Positions 30,165 through 40,568 of a DNA stretch of 43,680 bases are shown here, in pieces (positions within the stretch are counted from its first letter, which is position 1; the number at the start of each line of letters is the position of its first letter). The stretch is taken from positions 1 through 43,680 of the forward strand of contig SXJR01000164.1 of assembly GCA_005779305.1 (NCBI GenBank). Direction: 5' to 3'. The notes beneath the pieces are model-generated. The model was not told the origin of the DNA. It saw only the letters and a program-made list of their open reading frames with translations, and did no database searches. Made by a program: the position numbers and the translations under genes. Origin of the DNA: Myxococcales bacterium. Lineage in GTDB: Bacteria; Myxococcota_A; Polyangia; Haliangiales; Haliangiaceae.

Positions 30165-30413
30165 ATCCGATGCCGCTCAGCTAGCGCCGAAGAGAACAGG
30201 CAACCTGCAACCGGCCACCGGCCACCGGCAATCATCAAGACGGCCCGGGTAGGAGTGGGGGTATGGGGGACGCGATCGTCCCCCATCCAAGGACGCGAAG
30301 CGTCCGGAAGAAGACAGCTGATGAGCGGCGTCGCCGACCTTCGATACGCTCCGCATGCGCCGCGCGCTCGCGGCGCACGACGTTCGACACACCCCTTCCG
30401 TACGCGCCGCGAA
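30165..30413. other. 249-bp convergent intergenic region with three strong hairpins
   Basis: No gene seen. Perfect stems: TGGGGGACG-CGAT-CGTCCCCCA (30264-30285), GGACGC-GAA-GCGTCC (30291-30305) and TGCGCCGCG-CGCT-CGCGGCGCA (30356-30377). A short CCGGCCA tandem lies near 30210-30230. They separate the AgmX-like and slyD genes. No T-tracts follow, so factor-independent termination is not certain; a small RNA is possible. Confidence 0.5.
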
Positions 30414-30884
30414 TCAGTTGTCGGCGTCCTCGAGCTTCATCGCCTTCGCCGGCAGCGGCGGCGGCTTGGGATCGGTGACCGAGAGGATCTCGATCTCGTA
30501 GCGGATGTCCTTCTCGGCGAGCGGGTGGACCAGGCGGGTCTCGACCTCGTCGGCGCTGACCTTCACGACGTGCATCACGACGTTCATGCCGTCGGCGCCC
30601 TTGGCGACGAGCTTCTCGCCGACGTCGAGCTTGGCGTCCTTGGGGAACTCGCTGCGCTTGATCTTCTTGATCGGGTGCATCGCCGGGTTGCCGAAGGCCT
30701 CCTTGGCCTTGAGCGTGCCCTCGCGCTTGGCGCCCTTCTCGAGACCGTCGAGCACCTTCTCCAGGCCGGCCAGCATCGAGCCACCCCCGTGGATGTACTC
30801 GACGACGTTCTTCTCCAGGGTGTCGCCGCCGGCCACCGCGAGGTGAACCTTCATGCGGACCCGGACTCCTTTGGTGATCTTCAC
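30414..30884 (-). CDS. slyD: SlyD-like FKBP-type peptidyl-prolyl isomerase
   Basis: A 156-aa cytoplasmic PPIase/chaperone. It opens with MKITKGVRVRMKVHLAV and has the FKBP segment GGGSMLAGLEKVLDGLEKG. The insert-in-flap (IF) chaperone domain follows the AFGNPAMHPIKKIKRSEF segment and ends near VVKVSADEVETRLVHPLAEKDI, matching the SlyD NHPLAG block in modified form. The His/Cys-rich metal-binding tail of E. coli SlyD is absent; the C-terminus is PKPPPLPAKAMKLEDADN. The GTG start has a strong TAGGAG ribosome-binding site, unlike most starts in the window. Confidence 0.85.
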   Translation of the reverse strand: MKITKGVRVRMKVHLAVAGGDTLEKNVVEYIHGGGSMLAGLEKVLDGLEKGAKREGTLKAKEAFGNPAMHPIKKIKRSEFPKDAKLDVGEKLVAKGADGMNVVMHVVKVSADEVETRLVHPLAEKDIRYEIEILSVTDPKPPPLPAKAMKLEDADN

Positions 30885-31062
30885 AGTGGCTCCTACGGTA
30901 ACGCGATGGGCGAAAAGCGGCGTCCGGAGCGGTGCCGGATCCTACGCGGCGTGAAGAGGGGTTCACGCAAGGTGTGGACGAACGGGTCCAAATCGGCGTG
31001 TCGATTAGCAGTTCCGATTTCTTGCGGGTCGGCACGGGATCCGCAATAGATGGGGTTGTTCG
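30885..31062. other. 178-bp divergent intergenic region
   Basis: No gene seen. It contains a perfect inverted repeat AAATCGG (30990-30996) and CCGATTT (31014-31020) spaced by 17 bp, which could be an operator or weak hairpin upstream of the LEA14-like gene. Confidence 0.35.
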
Positions 31063-31485
31063 ATGTCGCTTATTCGCCTACATGTCGTAACGGTTCTGAT
31101 CGCAGCCACCGCCTTGCTCACCGGTTGCCCGGCCTCTCGCCAGGCCCAGCTCAACGTCCTCTCGGTGGAACAGGCCTCCACGCCCGACCGAGACATGGTC
31201 GTCTACGTCGAGGTGGTGAACAACGCCAAGCGGCCGATGCGGCTGCAGCGACTTCAGTACACGTTCGCCGCCTCGGGGCAGGAGACCACCCAGCTCGAGC
31301 TCGAGCTCGGGCGCCGGCTGGTCGACGCCGGATCGGCGGTCGTGGTCGAGGTGCCGCTGCCGCTGGCCGACGCCGCGCTCGGAAGCACGCTCATGCTCGC
31401 CGGCAAGCTGTGGGCCGAGCAGGACCAGATCGTGCGCAGCTTCACCGTCGCCGCCGAAGTCGCGACACCCGTCGAGCGCCAGTAG
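31063..31485 (+). CDS. LEA14/WHy-domain-like lipoprotein
   Basis: A 140-aa lipoprotein. The signal [22 protein letters not shown] ends at a canonical lipobox. The mature domain reads [33 protein letters not shown] and ends with [14 protein letters not shown]. This fits the immunoglobulin-like LEA-2/WHy fold: a strand, an Asn in VNN, then paired hydrophobic strands. Such proteins occur in myxobacterial envelopes with no settled function. bioB starts 32 bp after its stop but appears to have its own TAGGCT box. Confidence 0.78.
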   Translation: MSLIRLHVVTVLIAATALLTGCPASRQAQLNVLSVEQASTPDRDMVVYVEVVNNAKRPMRLQRLQYTFAASGQETTQLELELGRRLVDAGSAVVVEVPLPLADAALGSTLMLAGKLWAEQDQIVRSFTVAAEVATPVERQ

Positions 31486-31517
31486 AGCTCCAGTCGTTTT
31501 CGTGTAGGCTGCGCGCG

Positions 31518-32588
<1,071 letters not shown>

Positions 32589-32597
32589 CTCCGTTCG

Positions 32598-33317
32598 CTA
32601 CCCGAACAGCGCTGGCACCAGCTCCTCGGCCTTGCCGAGGAACGACTCGCGGAAGTCGGTCGCGTCGTCGAGAGGATCGAGGTTGACGTAGACGCAGCGG
32701 GCGCCGGCGTAGGCCGCGCCGCGGACGAAGCCGGCTGCCGGCCACACCAGCCCCGAGGTGCCGATGGCGACGAAGAGATCGCACGTGCGCAGCGCGCGCT
32801 TGGCGTCGTGATCGGCGCGCGCCGGCGGCATCTCGCCGAACAGCGTGACGTCGGGTCGGAGCAGCGCCTGGCAGCGTTCGCAGCGGGGCAGCAGCTCGAC
32901 GTCGGCGCGGTCGTCGTCGAAGGCAGGCAGGTCGCAGGCGGTGCAGCGCGAGCGGAACAGCGAGCCGTGGATCTCGATCACGTCCTGGTTTCCGGCGCGC
33001 TGGTGGAGGCGGTCGATGTTCTGGGTGATCACCGTGAACGAGGTTCCCGGGCCGCGGCGGGCCTCGGCCGCCGCCAGTGCGGTGTGGGCCGGGTTGGGCG
33101 CGACGGCCTGGATCTGCCGGCGCCAGGGCAGGAAGAAGCGCAGCACCGCCTCGGGATCCGCGGCCATGGTGGCGCCGTCCGAGTTGCGGACCGTGTCGCC
33201 CTGGGTCCACAGCCCGCCTTCGCCGCGGTAGGTGGGCAGCCCCGAGGCCCTGGAGACGCCGGCGCCAGTGAGGACGACGACATGGCGATAGCGATCGACT
33301 CCCAGAGGCGTGGTCAC
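32598..33317 (-). CDS. cobB: Sirtuin NAD-dependent protein deacylase
   Basis: A 239-aa Sir2-family enzyme removing acyl groups from lysines with NAD. It shows [32 protein letters not shown], the catalytic His in EIHGSLF, a zinc-binding CTAC..CERC pair, VTLFGEMPP, and the NAD-binding [13 protein letters not shown]. The GTG at 33317 ([13 protein letters not shown]) is chosen because a TACGAT box lies 6 nt upstream; GTG at 33332 would add five residues. It is convergent with bioB (9-bp gap) and divergent from the adenosyltransferase gene. Confidence 0.92.
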   Translation of the reverse strand: MTTPLGVDRYRHVVVLTGAGVSRASGLPTYRGEGGLWTQGDTVRNSDGATMAADPEAVLRFFLPWRRQIQAVAPNPAHTALAAAEARRGPGTSFTVITQNIDRLHQRAGNQDVIEIHGSLFRSRCTACDLPAFDDDRADVELLPRCERCQALLRPDVTLFGEMPPARADHDAKRALRTCDLFVAIGTSGLVWPAAGFVRGAAYAGARCVYVNLDPLDDATDFRESFLGKAEELVPALFG

Positions 33318-33356
33318 GCTGCGATCGTACACCGCCGCCTGCTAAGGTCCACGGCG

Positions 33357-33929
<573 letters not shown>

Positions 33930-34034
33930 TCCGATCACCGTCGAGGTCCGCGCGTCGGTCGTCTGGCGTGCCAGGCCGAGATTGCCGCGCCGGCCGGTTG
34001 TGCGTCGGCGGCGCTCGTATACTCTCGCCGGGTC

Positions 34035-35438
34035 GTGTCGGATACGCCCGAACCTGAGAAGCACGAGCCGCGGAAGTCGAAGTCCGAGGGCGCGCGTCAG
34101 CTCGCCGCCGCCGAGGAGGCGGCCAAGGTTCGCTTCGAGAAGGCGATGAACGAGCTGCGCGAGGGCGCGTACCGGTTCTCGTCCAAGGTGCGCGGCCAGA
34201 CCGAGATCGTGCTCGACGAGCTGATCGATCCCGAGGGCGACGTGGTCGACGCCATCGCCGACGTCGAGGGCGACGCCGGCGCGATCGCGCTGGGCGTGCC
34301 GATCGAGCTGATCACCTTCGACACCTGGCTGTTCGGTCAGATCGGCGACAAGGACGAGCTCGATCTCAAGGACGAGGGTCACTGGGAGATCTGGTTCAAC
34401 TTCGGCTCGTGGATCGGCGAGACCCTGCGCCGTCGCCACGGCGGCCACTGGATCCTGTTCGGCGACGACCCCCACACCTGGCGCATCGGGTTCTCCAAGG
34501 TCTTCCTCGAGGTGGCGCCGTTCCAGTTCGCCGAGCAGCTCCTGCGCATGGGCTCGGGCGCGATCAAGCGCATGGTCACCGAGGTCGAGAAGATCCGCGA
34601 GAACCACGCCGAGCAGCAGGAGCGCGACAAGGGCCAGTCGCTCGATCGTTTCCTGGCCCAGCACTACCTGCGCCTGCACACCGTGCCGCTCGGGCAGTGG
34701 CTGTCGATGGACTTCGCCAACCTCGGCCGGCTGTGGACCAAGGAGCCGACCAAGGCGCTGATCGCCGCGATCAAGGAATCCGGATCGCGGCTCGGTCCGC
34801 AGAACCAGCAGATCGTCGAGCGCGTGACCGAGGCGCTGTCGCGGGCCAACCAGGACAAGCCGGTGGCCGAGCAGACCACCGACCGCGGCCTGTTCGAGGC
34901 GGTGGCGCAGATCGTCGCCCTGCGCCGCGCCACCGCGCCGCTTGCCATCGACATCCTCGAGCGGGTGGTCGTGCCGGCCATGCACGTCGGCGTGCCCGAG
35001 GGTTTCCCGCCTCTCGACGAGGACGACCTGTCGAGCCTGCGCAAGGGCATCGAGCTGTTCGTGTTCTTCGTCGAGGTGATCCCGCACCAGCACCAGGCCG
35101 ATGACGAGGGTTTCCTCGGCTCGATCCCGCACGATCAGCTGTCGACGCCGTACGCCGATCGCAACGCGCTCGAGGTCGGCAAGGGCGACTGGGTCGTGGT
35201 CAACCCGGGCTACTTCGTGCCGATGTTGAAGGACCTCGATCCGCAGAAGCTGATCGACAAGTACGACGACTTCGTGAAGTACATCGGGGCCCAGCCCGAC
35301 GCGCCGCGCCGCCGCGATGACGGCCGCATGCTGGCCGAGACCGCGGTGCGCGCGCTCGCCGATCTCAAGGCCTGCGTCGGCACCGCGCTGACCAACAAGG
35401 ACGCGCTGATCTTCAGGATCCTGCCGCCCCCGGGCTGA
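34035..35438 (+). CDS. Conserved-looking cytoplasmic protein of unknown function
   Basis: A 467-aa protein with no signal peptide or membrane helix. The first 40 residues are charged and Lys/Glu-rich, then come mixed alpha/beta segments such as [44 protein letters not shown], and [28 protein letters not shown] late segment reads [16 protein letters not shown] do not recognise the family. Coding is supported by strong GC3 bias and a clean single frame. The GTG start lies 11 nt after TATACT (34018-34023). Confidence 0.8.
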   Translation: MSDTPEPEKHEPRKSKSEGARQLAAAEEAAKVRFEKAMNELREGAYRFSSKVRGQTEIVLDELIDPEGDVVDAIADVEGDAGAIALGVPIELITFDTWLFGQIGDKDELDLKDEGHWEIWFNFGSWIGETLRRRHGGHWILFGDDPHTWRIGFSKVFLEVAPFQFAEQLLRMGSGAIKRMVTEVEKIRENHAEQQERDKGQSLDRFLAQHYLRLHTVPLGQWLSMDFANLGRLWTKEPTKALIAAIKESGSRLGPQNQQIVERVTEALSRANQDKPVAEQTTDRGLFEAVAQIVALRRATAPLAIDILERVVVPAMHVGVPEGFPPLDEDDLSSLRKGIELFVFFVEVIPHQHQADDEGFLGSIPHDQLSTPYADRNALEVGKGDWVVVNPGYFVPMLKDLDPQKLIDKYDDFVKYIGAQPDAPRRRDDGRMLAETAVRALADLKACVGTALTNKDALIFRILPPPG

Positions 35439-35505
35439 CCGGAGGCGGCGCCCCCGGGTACAGGACCAGGCGAGGCGGGTCGACACAGGTGAACCCTGGG
35501 TCTAG

Positions 35506-37401
35506 TCACGGATCGAGATGGAGCGAGACCTGCGTGCCGGTTGTTGCCGCGCGGTCCCGCGGTTGGTGGCGCTGTACCAGGGCCACCAGGTCGTCGCCGA
35601 AGCGCGCGATCTTGGCCGGACCCAGGCCGGGGATGCGGGCCAGCGCGTCCTTGGTGAGTGGGCGCATCGCGTCGATCGCGCTGATCACGCGCTGCTGGAA
35701 CACCATGTACGCCTTCCACTTCAGCGCGCGCGCCATCTTCTTGCGGTAGCGATCGAGCTCACGCGCGACCTCGCTGCCGCCGCCGCCCACACGCTGCCGG
35801 CGCGGCCGCCCGGTCGTCACCGCCGTCGCGTCGGAGCCGGCGCTGGCCTGGGGCTCGCGCAGTGGCCGGCCGGCCAGCCACACCGTCGGATACTTCTGGC
35901 CGCGCCGCACCAGGCGCCGCTCGCGGATGAGGGCGTCGATGGTGGCGATCACCGTCGCCTCGCTGGCGTGCTGGAGCAGGCCGTACTCGGGGAGTTGCAT
36001 GAGCTCGCCCTCGGCGACCGCCTTGGCCCGGCTGCCGCGCAGCGCCAGCGCCAGGTTGCCGCGCCCCACCGGCCGGCGCAGGCGCGCGACCGCGTCGAGG
36101 ATGAGCTGTCGACCGTCGAGACCGAGCGGCTCGACCGCGGGTCGAGCCCGCACGTCCTCGACGCCATCGAGGGCAGCCGTCGCGCCCGTACACGCGTCGC
36201 AGCGCTCGCACGCCGCGTGCTCGCTCGAGCCGGTGAAGTGCTCGCACAGCATCACCTGCCGGCAGCGCGACGACGCCCTCGCGTACTTCTCGATCGCGGC
36301 CAGCGCCTGCTCGGTGCGGCCGCTCGCGTTGCCCGAGCCCTGCTGCAGCTTGCGCTGGGTCATCAGATCGCCGGCGCCGAACAGCATCAGGCACGTGGCC
36401 GGCTCGCCGTCGCGGCCGGCGCGCCCGGCCTCCTGGTAGTAGGCCTCGAGGCTGCCGGGGGTCTGGAAGTGGACGATGACGCGGACGTCGCCCTGATCGA
36501 TGCCCATGCCGAAGGCGTTGGTCGCGACCAGCACGCGGGCGCGGCCGGCCGCGAAGGCGTCGTGCGCGCGCTCGCGGGCCAGGGCGGTGCGGCCGGCGTG
36601 GTAGTGCTGGGCCGGGAAGCCGGCTGACTTGAGCGCGTCGGCCACCCGCTCGGTCTTCTTGCGGGTGCTGCAGTAGATGATGGCGCGGCCGGCGCCGGCG
36701 CGCGATCGCAGGCCGGCGGCCTCGCAGGCGGCGAGCACCGCGTCGATGCGCGCGCCGTCGCTTCCGAGGTGACGGACCTCGAAGCGCAGGTTGGGGCGCT
36801 TGAAGTCGCCGCGCACGATGACCGGCGTCCGCAGCCGCAACGACGCCACGATCTCGTCCATCACCCGCGGCGTCGCGGTCGCGGTCAGCGCGATCACCGG
36901 CGCGTCGACCACCCCGCGCAGCTCGTGCAGGCGCAGGTACTCGGGGCGGAAGTCGTGACCCCACTGGCTCAGGCAGTGAGCCTCGTCGATCGCCAGGAGG
37001 GCGATCGGCACGCGGGCGAGCATGCGGTGGAAGCTGGCCATCGCCGCCCGCTCGGGCGACACGTAGAGCAGCGCCAGTTCACCGGCCAAGAACTGCGCGA
37101 CCACCTGGCGTTGATCGTCCTCGTCCTGGTGGCTGTGGATCGCCGCGGCTGCCACGCCGCGCCCGGTCAGGGCGTCGACCTGATCGTTCATGAGCGCGAT
37201 CAGCGGCGACACCACGATGGTGGTGCCGCGCCCGGCCTGGAACGCGGCGACCGCCGGCACCTGGTAGCACAGCGACTTGCCGGCGCCGGTGGGCAGGAGC
37301 ACTGCCGCATCGCGACCCGCCATCACCGCCGCGACCGCGTCGCCCTGGCCAGGCCGGAAGCCGTCATGCCCGAACACCGTGCGCAGGACACCCTCGATCA
37401 C
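35506..37401 (-). CDS. recQ: ATP-dependent DNA helicase RecQ
   Basis: A 631-aa RecQ helicase acting in recombination and fork repair. The helicase core has FRPGQGDAVAAVMAGRD, Walker A PTGAGKS, VVSPLIALMNDQV, DEAHCLSQWGHDFRPEY, ALTATATP, IIYCSTRKKTE and the QEAGRAGRDG motif VI. The RecQ-C-terminal zinc site has Cys in SRCRQVMLCEHF and CERCDAC. A C-terminal HRDC domain is present (WKAYMVFQQRVISAIDAMRPLTKDAL..IPGLGPAKIARFG, in pieces). The GTG at 37401 begins MIEGVLRTVFG, the canonical start. A short charged tail follows the HRDC domain. Confidence 0.94.
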   Translation of the reverse strand: MIEGVLRTVFGHDGFRPGQGDAVAAVMAGRDAAVLLPTGAGKSLCYQVPAVAAFQAGRGTTIVVSPLIALMNDQVDALTGRGVAAAAIHSHQDEDDQRQVVAQFLAGELALLYVSPERAAMASFHRMLARVPIALLAIDEAHCLSQWGHDFRPEYLRLHELRGVVDAPVIALTATATPRVMDEIVASLRLRTPVIVRGDFKRPNLRFEVRHLGSDGARIDAVLAACEAAGLRSRAGAGRAIIYCSTRKKTERVADALKSAGFPAQHYHAGRTALARERAHDAFAAGRARVLVATNAFGMGIDQGDVRVIVHFQTPGSLEAYYQEAGRAGRDGEPATCLMLFGAGDLMTQRKLQQGSGNASGRTEQALAAIEKYARASSRCRQVMLCEHFTGSSEHAACERCDACTGATAALDGVEDVRARPAVEPLGLDGRQLILDAVARLRRPVGRGNLALALRGSRAKAVAEGELMQLPEYGLLQHASEATVIATIDALIRERRLVRRGQKYPTVWLAGRPLREPQASAGSDATAVTTGRPRRQRVGGGGSEVARELDRYRKKMARALKWKAYMVFQQRVISAIDAMRPLTKDALARIPGLGPAKIARFGDDLVALVQRHQPRDRAATTGTQVSLHLDP

Positions 37402-37430
37402 ACAGCCTCGCTACCACGTCACCCCGACAG

Positions 37431-37625
37431 TCAGGACCGGCCGCGGATCGCCAGGGCCACGCCGCCGGTGATGGCGGCAGCGGCGACGAGCAGGCGCACC
37501 GAGGCCGGCTCGTCGAGGAGGAGCAGCCCGGCAGCGGCGGCGAGCAGTGGCACCAGGGCGCGCAGCGCCAGTCGGCGCAGGACACTGTTGGCCGCGAATC
37601 CCAGGAGCGCCGCGCCCGTCAGCAT
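37431..37625 (-). pseudogene. EamA/DMT transporter remnant with internal deletion
   Basis: A 64-codon frame joins the typical start of an EamA transporter (MLTGAALLGFAANSVLRRLAL) directly to its final helices (RALVPLLAAAAGLLLLD, EPASVRLLVAAAAITGGVALAI). About 200 or more residues of the ten-helix family protein are missing between LAL and RAL with the frame preserved. With only about two or three helices it is unlikely to transport. It lies between recQ and the coiled-coil gene. Confidence 0.7.
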
Positions 37626-37659
37626 GACCACCCGCGTGGACCTGGACGTGCGCTCGCCC

Positions 37660-38502
37660 TCAGCCGCCTTCGCCGTCGTGCTCGCCCAGCGCCGCCACCG
37701 CATTCGCGACCCGGTGCTCGGCGTCGGCCAGTGCGCGCGACGCCTCGCCGACCCGCGCGCGGGCGCGCTCGAGCGCGGTCTCGGCGACCTGCACCTCGGC
37801 CACGGCGTTGGCGAGCTCGGCGGTGCGTTGCACCACCGCGCGGCGCATGCCATCGACGGCGCGCTCGAGCAGCGCGCGCTCGGCGGCGCGGACCCGCGCT
37901 CGCGTCGCCCGCTCTCGCTCCTCCTTCTCGCGCTCGGCCTTCTCGGCCTGCTCGAGGGCGGAGCGATCGGTCCTGGGTCGGCGCGCCGCGAGCTCGTCGA
38001 CCGGCGGCGGGCTCTTCGGCGTCGCCGGCGCCGGCTCGAGCGGCACGCCCAGCATCACCTCGAAGCCGGGCGGATCGCGATCCTCGACCAGGCGTCCGGG
38101 CGGGTCCGGATCCCAACCCAGCGCCGACAGTGCGTGGAGCGTGGTGGCGACCCGCTGGATCGTGCCGGGGCTGGCCGCGTGATCGTCGCTGGCCAGCACC
38201 GCCGCCGCCCGGGTCCGGAGTTGGGCCAGCACCGCCCGCTGCTCGGCCAGGCCGTCGCGGTCACCGTCGCGGACCCGGGCCCCGGCCGCGAGCAGGGCGT
38301 CCATCTCGCCGCGGGCGACGCGCCAGAGCTGGTTGACCACCCAGGCGCTCATGCTCGGCCGCGGCAGCTTGGCGAATCCGGTCGCAGATGCCTTGGATCC
38401 CGCGGCTTTGAGCGCGTCGGCCAGGCGCTTGCGCTCGGCCGTGAACGCCGACAGCGGCGCCCCGTAGAGCGCCTCGGCGGCCTCGTCGACTGGATCGCTC
38501 AC
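37660..38502 (-). CDS. Coiled-coil protein of unknown function
   Basis: A 280-aa cytoplasmic protein. Residues 1-90 are a compact helical region (DEAAEALYGAPLSAFTAERK, RPSMSAWVVNQLWRVARGEM) of a type seen in actinobacterial and other conserved hypothetical proteins. The central part is Pro-rich. About 180-275 is a long Arg/Glu/Ala-rich heptad region, likely coiled coil (EQAEKAEREKEERERATRAR). Function unknown. The GTG at 38502 is favoured: a GACAAT box lies 8 nt upstream. Confidence 0.72.
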   Translation of the reverse strand: MSDPVDEAAEALYGAPLSAFTAERKRLADALKAAGSKASATGFAKLPRPSMSAWVVNQLWRVARGEMDALLAAGARVRDGDRDGLAEQRAVLAQLRTRAAAVLASDDHAASPGTIQRVATTLHALSALGWDPDPPGRLVEDRDPPGFEVMLGVPLEPAPATPKSPPPVDELAARRPRTDRSALEQAEKAEREKEERERATRARVRAAERALLERAVDGMRRAVVQRTAELANAVAEVQVAETALERARARVGEASRALADAEHRVANAVAALGEHDGEGG

Positions 38503-38519
38503 GCCCGTGTATTGTCCGC

Positions 38520-38565
38520 GTTCCGGACATGTTCGGGGAGGCCTTGAGTACGCCTCAACCGGAAC
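38520..38565. repeat. Nested inverted repeats in the divergent region upstream of the ilv leader
   Basis: GTTCCGG (38520-38526) pairs with CCGGAAC (38559-38565). Inside, GAGGC (38538-38542) pairs with GCCTC (38552-38556) and TTGAG with CTCAA. It may be a regulator-binding site for the divergent promoters or a hairpin; no T-tract. Confidence 0.45.
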
Positions 38566-38613
38566 GGTCAATGACTTCACTGCGTGTTGAACGCTGGTGA
38601 CGTGTATTTTTGA

Positions 38614-38643
38614 TTGACACAGTGCGTCTCGACTCCGTACGCT
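38614..38643 (+). promoter_or_regulatory. Predicted promoter of the ilv operon
   Basis: TTGACA (38614-38619) is a perfect -35; TACGCT (38638-38643) at 18 bp is a plausible -10. Initiation would fall close to the GTG/ATG (38651/38654) of the leader, making it leaderless or nearly so. An alternative is TTGAAC (38587-38592) with TTTGAT (38609-38614), which would leave a 5' UTR of about 30 nt. Confidence 0.5.
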
Positions 38644-38653
38644 TCAGGTCGTG

Positions 38654-38794
38654 ATGGTGGACTCCTCCTTCAACGCCCTCGTCGAGGTCCTTGATGGAGA
38701 GGTTCGCCCCGTCGTCGGCATCGCTGGCGTCGTCGGCATCGACCTGATCATTGAGGTCCTGCTGATTGCGACCCGGTGCGGGCCGCCGACCTGA
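38654..38794 (+). CDS. ilvL: ilv operon leader peptide (attenuator-controlling)
   Basis: A 46-codon frame between the predicted promoter and the attenuator terminator. It has 9 Val, 5 Leu and 5 Ile (19 of 46); 14 of the 22 residues from 17 to 38 are branched-chain, in runs such as [13 protein letters not shown] and [10 protein letters not shown]. In this GC-rich DNA it uses otherwise uncommon codons ATT (twice), CTT and GTT. The ATG at 38654 has AGG 7-9 nt upstream; GTG at 38651 is an in-frame alternative. Ribosome stalling when charged Val/Ile/Leu tRNA is scarce would free the antiterminator. The stop (38792-38794) lies just after antiterminator strand 2. Its own product is probably not functional. 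Confidence 0.85.
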   Translation: MVDSSFNALVEVLDGEVRPVVGIAGVVGIDLIIEVLLIATRCGPPT

Positions 38795-38832
38795 TTCGGA
38801 ACTGACCGAAACAGAGATTGGCCCCCGCACCG
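38774..38832 (+). promoter_or_regulatory. ilv antiterminator pairing (strands 2 and 3)
   Basis: CGGTGCGGG (38774-38782, inside the leader-peptide frame) is exactly complementary to CCCGCACCG (38824-38832). The latter includes part of the terminator's 5' arm, so the two structures are mutually exclusive. Confidence 0.75.
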
Positions 38833-38858
38833 AACCGGTCGCGGGGGCTTCTTCGTTT
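38821..38858 (+). terminator. ilv attenuator terminator
   Basis: The stem GCCCCCGC-ACCG (38821-38832), loop AAC, then CGGT, one unpaired C and GCGGGGGC (38841-38848): 12 base pairs with one bulge. It is followed by TTCTTCGTTT. It lies 28 bp upstream of the ilvD ATG and would stop transcription when the leader is translated without stalling. Confidence 0.85.
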
Positions 38859-38885
38859 CAGCCCCACGAAAGTCCACCACCACTC

Positions 38886-40568
38886 ATGCCCGACCCGACT
38901 CGACGCCCTCGCCGTTCCGATGCCCTGGTGCGCGACGCCTCGCGCGCACCGGCCCGCGCGATGTTGAAGGCGACGGGCCTCGACGATGCCGCGCTCGAGC
39001 GGCCGCTGGTCGCGGTGGTCAACACCTGGACCGAGGTCATGCCGTGCAACCTGCACCTGCGCGCGCTGGCCGATGACGTGAAGCGCGGCGTGCGCGCCGC
39101 CGGCGGTACGCCGATCGAGTGGAACACGATCTCGGTCTCCGACGGCGTCACCATGGGCACCGAGGGCATGCGCGCGAGCCTCATCTCGCGCGAGCTCATC
39201 TGCGACTCGATCGAGCTGGTCTGTCTCGGCCACCTCGTCGACGCGGTGGTGTGTCTGGTCGGCTGCGACAAGACCTTGCCGGCGGCGGCGATGGCGCTGG
39301 CCCGCCTCGACATCCCCGGGCTCGTGCTCTACGGCGGACCGATCGCGCCCGGCCGCTTCCAGGGTCGCGACGTGACCATCCAGGACGTGTTCGAGGGCGT
39401 CGGCGCCCACGCCGCCGGCAAGATGACGCTGGCCGACCTGCGCACGCTCGAGGACCAGGCCTGTCCCGGGGCCGGCGCCTGCGGCGGTCAGTTCACCGCC
39501 ACCACCATGGCGACCGCGCTCACCGTGATGGGGCTCGGGCCGATGGGCATGGGCGAGATCCCCGCGCTCGCGCCCGAGCGCAAGGAGGCCGCGGCCACGG
39601 CCGGCAAGCTGGTGATGCAGCTCCTCGCCACCGGCACCAGCGCGCGGGCGTTCATCACCCGCGCATCGATCGAGAACGCGATCACGGCGGTGGCCGCCAC
39701 CGGCGGCTCCACCCCCGCGGTGCTGCACTTGCTCGCCATCGCGCGCGAGGCTGGCGTGCCGCTCGACATCGACGACTTCGATCGCCTGGCCGCGCGCACA
39801 CCGACCATCGCCGACCTCAAGCCGGGCGGCCGCTTCACCGCCGTCGACCTGCATCACGCCGGTGGGCTCGCCGTCCTGTGTCAGCGCCTGTTCACGGCCG
39901 GCCTGCTCGTCGACACGCCCACGGTGAGCGGGCTCAGCCTGCGCGCCGAGGCCGACGCCGCGCGCGAGACGCCGGGCCAGGAAGTCATCACCTCGCTCGA
40001 GAAGCCCAAGGCGGCGACCGGCGGGCTCGCCATCCTGCGCGGCAACCTCGCGCCCGAGGGCTGCGTGATCAAGCTCTCGGGGCACAGCCGCACCCGCCAC
40101 GAAGGCCCGGCCCGGGTCTTCGACAGCGAGGAGCAGGCGTTCGCGGCCGTGCAGGCCGGCGACATCAAGGCCGGCGACGTCGTGGTCATCCGCTTCGAGG
40201 GACCCGCGGGTGGGCCGGGGATGCGCGAGATGCTGGCGGTGACCGCGGCGCTGGTCGGGCAGGGCCTGGCCAGCGAGGTGGCGCTGTTGACCGATGGGCG
40301 GTTCTCGGGCGCCACGGTCGGCTTCATGATCGGCCACGTCGCACCGGAGGCGGCGCTGGGTGGACCCATCGCGCGCGTGCGCGAGGGCGACCGTGTCGTC
40401 ATCGACGTGGCGACGCGACGGCTCGATGTCGAGGGTGGGCTCGACGGGCGAGCGGATGCGCCGTCGCCGCGACCGCGGCCGCGGGGAGTGCTCGGCAAGT
40501 ACGCCGCCACGGTGGCTTCGGCCGCCGAGGGCGCGATCACCAATCGTGCAGATGGGGGTGAAGCGTGA
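38886..40568 (+). CDS. ilvD: Dihydroxy-acid dehydratase
   Basis: A 560-aa Fe-S dehydratase, converting 2,3-dihydroxy-isovalerate or -methylvalerate to the 2-keto acids, third common step of Val/Ile synthesis. Conserved blocks are [54 protein letters not shown] and the Fe-S Cys in [17 protein letters not shown]. The C-terminal half has [17 protein letters not shown] and [19 protein letters not shown]. The ATG at 38886 ([14 protein letters not shown]) is the natural start, downstream of the attenuator; an in-frame ATG at 38766 would lie inside the leader. The stop overlaps the ilvB GTG (GTGA). Confidence 0.95.
   Translation: MPDPTRRPRRSDALVRDASRAPARAMLKATGLDDAALERPLVAVVNTWTEVMPCNLHLRALADDVKRGVRAAGGTPIEWNTISVSDGVTMGTEGMRASLISRELICDSIELVCLGHLVDAVVCLVGCDKTLPAAAMALARLDIPGLVLYGGPIAPGRFQGRDVTIQDVFEGVGAHAAGKMTLADLRTLEDQACPGAGACGGQFTATTMATALTVMGLGPMGMGEIPALAPERKEAAATAGKLVMQLLATGTSARAFITRASIENAITAVAATGGSTPAVLHLLAIAREAGVPLDIDDFDRLAARTPTIADLKPGGRFTAVDLHHAGGLAVLCQRLFTAGLLVDTPTVSGLSLRAEADAARETPGQEVITSLEKPKAATGGLAILRGNLAPEGCVIKLSGHSRTRHEGPARVFDSEEQAFAAVQAGDIKAGDVVVIRFEGPAGGPGMREMLAVTAALVGQGLASEVALLTDGRFSGATVGFMIGHVAPEAALGGPIARVREGDRVVIDVATRRLDVEGGLDGRADAPSPRPRPRGVLGKYAATVASAAEGAITNRADGGEA

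Noticed and set aside
31050-31517. Upstream in-frame extension of BioB
   Set aside because: This segment is in a different frame from the LEA14-like gene that occupies it; BioB similarity begins at 31518.
38766-38885. In-frame upstream ATG giving IlvD a 40-residue N-terminal extension
   Set aside because: The extension overlaps the leader-peptide end and terminator stem; the family N-terminus starts at 38886.
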